From NCBI GenBank assembly GCA_040289295.1, contig PSLA01000029.1, forward strand, positions 1-22,979: a DNA stretch of 22,979 bases. Reading direction: 5' to 3'. The DNA comes from J051 sp040289295. Its GTDB lineage: Bacteria; Armatimonadota; Fimbriimonadia; Fimbriimonadales; ATM1. The notes beneath the pieces are model-generated. The model had not been told where the DNA came from. It searched no databases and saw only the letters and a list, made by a program, of their open reading frames with translations. The position numbers and the translations under genes were made by a program. Of this stretch, positions 22,201 to 22,979 are shown piece by piece (position 1 is the first letter of the stretch; every line of letters starts with the position of its first letter).

Positions 22201-22256
22201 GTGCGTCTGCCTGCGCCGCAGCTGCGGCAGGCAGGCTTGGCCCGCGCGGAGCGCAC
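22201..22256. repeat. nested palindrome, REP-like
   Basis: The core GCCGCAGCTGCGGC (22215-22228) is a perfect 14-bp palindrome. It extends to TGCCT (22208-22212) with AGGCA (22229-22233) after a 2-nt bulge, and GTGCG (22201-22205) can pair with CGCAC (22252-22256). It lies in the 282-bp region between the divergent pcm and methyltransferase genes, where I see no gene or convincing promoter. A REP-type repeat or a protein-binding site are possible. Confidence 0.5.
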
Positions 22257-22431
22257 AGGCAGGTTGAGCATCCGTCCACGCTCGCTAAGGCGTTCTTGGT
22301 ACACTTCCCGCATGCCCAGGGGAAGCGCAGGCCGTCAGACCGATAGCCACCGCCCCAGCACGCGCCACCAGAGAGATGGGCGGTCAAGTGAATGCAAGTG
22401 GGGACCTGACAACCCCCACCCGCTCTCCCAA

Positions 22432-22979
22432 ATGAAAACGGAACTGGTGTGGGAGGGCAAGTACGACGAGTATGGCAACCGCCGCGCTGTCAAGCTGCCC
22501 ACCTCGCCACTGCCCCTCCAGCGTATCGAGACGATCGACGAGCCCCATGACCGCGAGAAGGCACAGCAACTTGGTCTGTTCGATGAAGCGGCCTTCCATC
22601 GGAAGGCCCACCGGGACGACTTCCGCAACATGCTCATCTGGGGCGACAACAAGCTGGTGATGGCCTCCCTGCTGGAGCAGTTCCGGGGCAAGATTGACCT
22701 GATCTACATAGACCCGCCCTTCGACGTGGGCGCCGACTTCACCATGCAGGTGCAGCTCGGCGAAGAGGGCGATGAGCTGCTGAAAGAGCACTCCGTCTTG
22801 GAAGAGGTTGCCTATCGCGATATGTGGGGCAAGGGCACCGACTCCTACCTGCACATGATGTACGAGCGCCTAACGCTGATGCGGGATTTGCTGAGTGAAC
22901 GGGGGAGCATCTATGTACATTGTGATTGGCGCCTAACCTCGTTGCTAAGACTTTGTCTGGATGATGTCTTTGGTGCTGA
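22432..22979 (+). CDS. site-specific DNA methyltransferase (Type III Mod-like), 5' part
   Basis: The first 182 codons of a DNA methyltransferase that runs off the right edge. The N-terminus MKTELVWEGKYDEYGNRRAV, the segment NMLIWGDNKLVMASLLEQF, the catalytic motif IV YIDPPFDVG, and ERGSIYVHCDWR with LCLDDVFGA are typical of beta-class N6-adenine/N4-cytosine methyltransferases of Type III and related restriction-modification systems. In these, motif IV (DPP[YF]) comes first and the SAM-binding FxGxG motif lies nearer the C-terminus, here outside the window. The ATG at 22432 is chosen because the family begins there; an in-frame ATG at 22312 would add 40 residues of unlikely composition. No ribosome-binding site is seen. 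A partner helicase/nuclease would be expected downstream. Confidence 0.9.
   Translation, partial: MKTELVWEGKYDEYGNRRAVKLPTSPLPLQRIETIDEPHDREKAQQLGLFDEAAFHRKAHRDDFRNMLIWGDNKLVMASLLEQFRGKIDLIYIDPPFDVGADFTMQVQLGEEGDELLKEHSVLEEVAYRDMWGKGTDSYLHMMYERLTLMRDLLSERGSIYVHCDWRLTSLLRLCLDDVFGA

Noticed and set aside
1..22979. CRISPR arrays, insertion sequences, rRNA genes, origin
   Set aside because: No regularly spaced repeats, transposase or integrase motifs, rRNA sequences or DnaA-box clusters were seen on either strand.

Overview
The window looks like a compact, GC-rich (about 60%) bacterial chromosome segment, mostly housekeeping, with two short N gaps (288-309 and 10195-10239). Lipoprotein and Sec signals, an FlgM-like protein, FtsH, ClpS-like adaptors and a c-di-GMP riboswitch point to a free-living, probably motile bacterium. 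Fimbriimonadia/Armatimonadota would fit the gene mix, but that is a guess; no taxonomic marker here is decisive.

Layout. 1-1280: the 5' part of panB, an FlgM-like anti-sigma-28 gene with a c-di-GMP-I riboswitch in its 5' leader, one or two possible tiny membrane proteins, and tRNA-Leu(GAG). 1291-3284: an ACT-domain protein diverging from a UPF0173 metallo-hydrolase, then an Fe/Mn superoxide dismutase closed by a long hairpin. 3322-5295 (minus): a CoA-transferase A subunit without its B partner, a DUF72 protein, a frameshifted excisionase-type HTH gene and a 42-codon ORF. 5320-11942 (plus): tilS, ftsH, a TPR protein, a YfhO-like membrane protein and two overlapping ClpS-like genes. 11951-14224: a small lipoprotein (minus), the wreck of a bifunctional aldolase/short-chain dehydrogenase gene (plus), a two-helix membrane protein (minus), and two hairpins, the second a strong terminator. 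14245-19557 (plus): prfB with its programmed +1 frameshift, a large secreted gluzincin metalloprotease, a secreted stand-alone 5'-nucleotidase C-terminal domain and an M28 peptidase/glutaminyl-cyclase-like lipoprotein. 19554-22149: an aldo/keto reductase (minus), two small membrane/secreted proteins (plus) and pcm (minus). 22150-22979: a palindrome-bearing intergenic stretch and the 5' end of a DNA methyltransferase that runs off the window.

How it fits together. Protein quality control recurs: FtsH, ClpS-like adaptors, isoaspartate repair (Pcm) and secreted peptidases. TilS and RF2 serve translation. The most notable regulatory element is the c-di-GMP riboswitch in front of the FlgM-like gene, which would tie second-messenger level to flagellar sigma-factor control. 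The genome is tightly packed: two divergent gene pairs are only 21-24 bp apart, with -10-like boxes suggesting leaderless mRNAs, and two convergent pairs share their stop codons on the same CTAA tetranucleotide. Two genes are visibly decaying. I found no complete new defence or mobile system; the methyltransferase at the right edge is the best lead for one lying outside the window.
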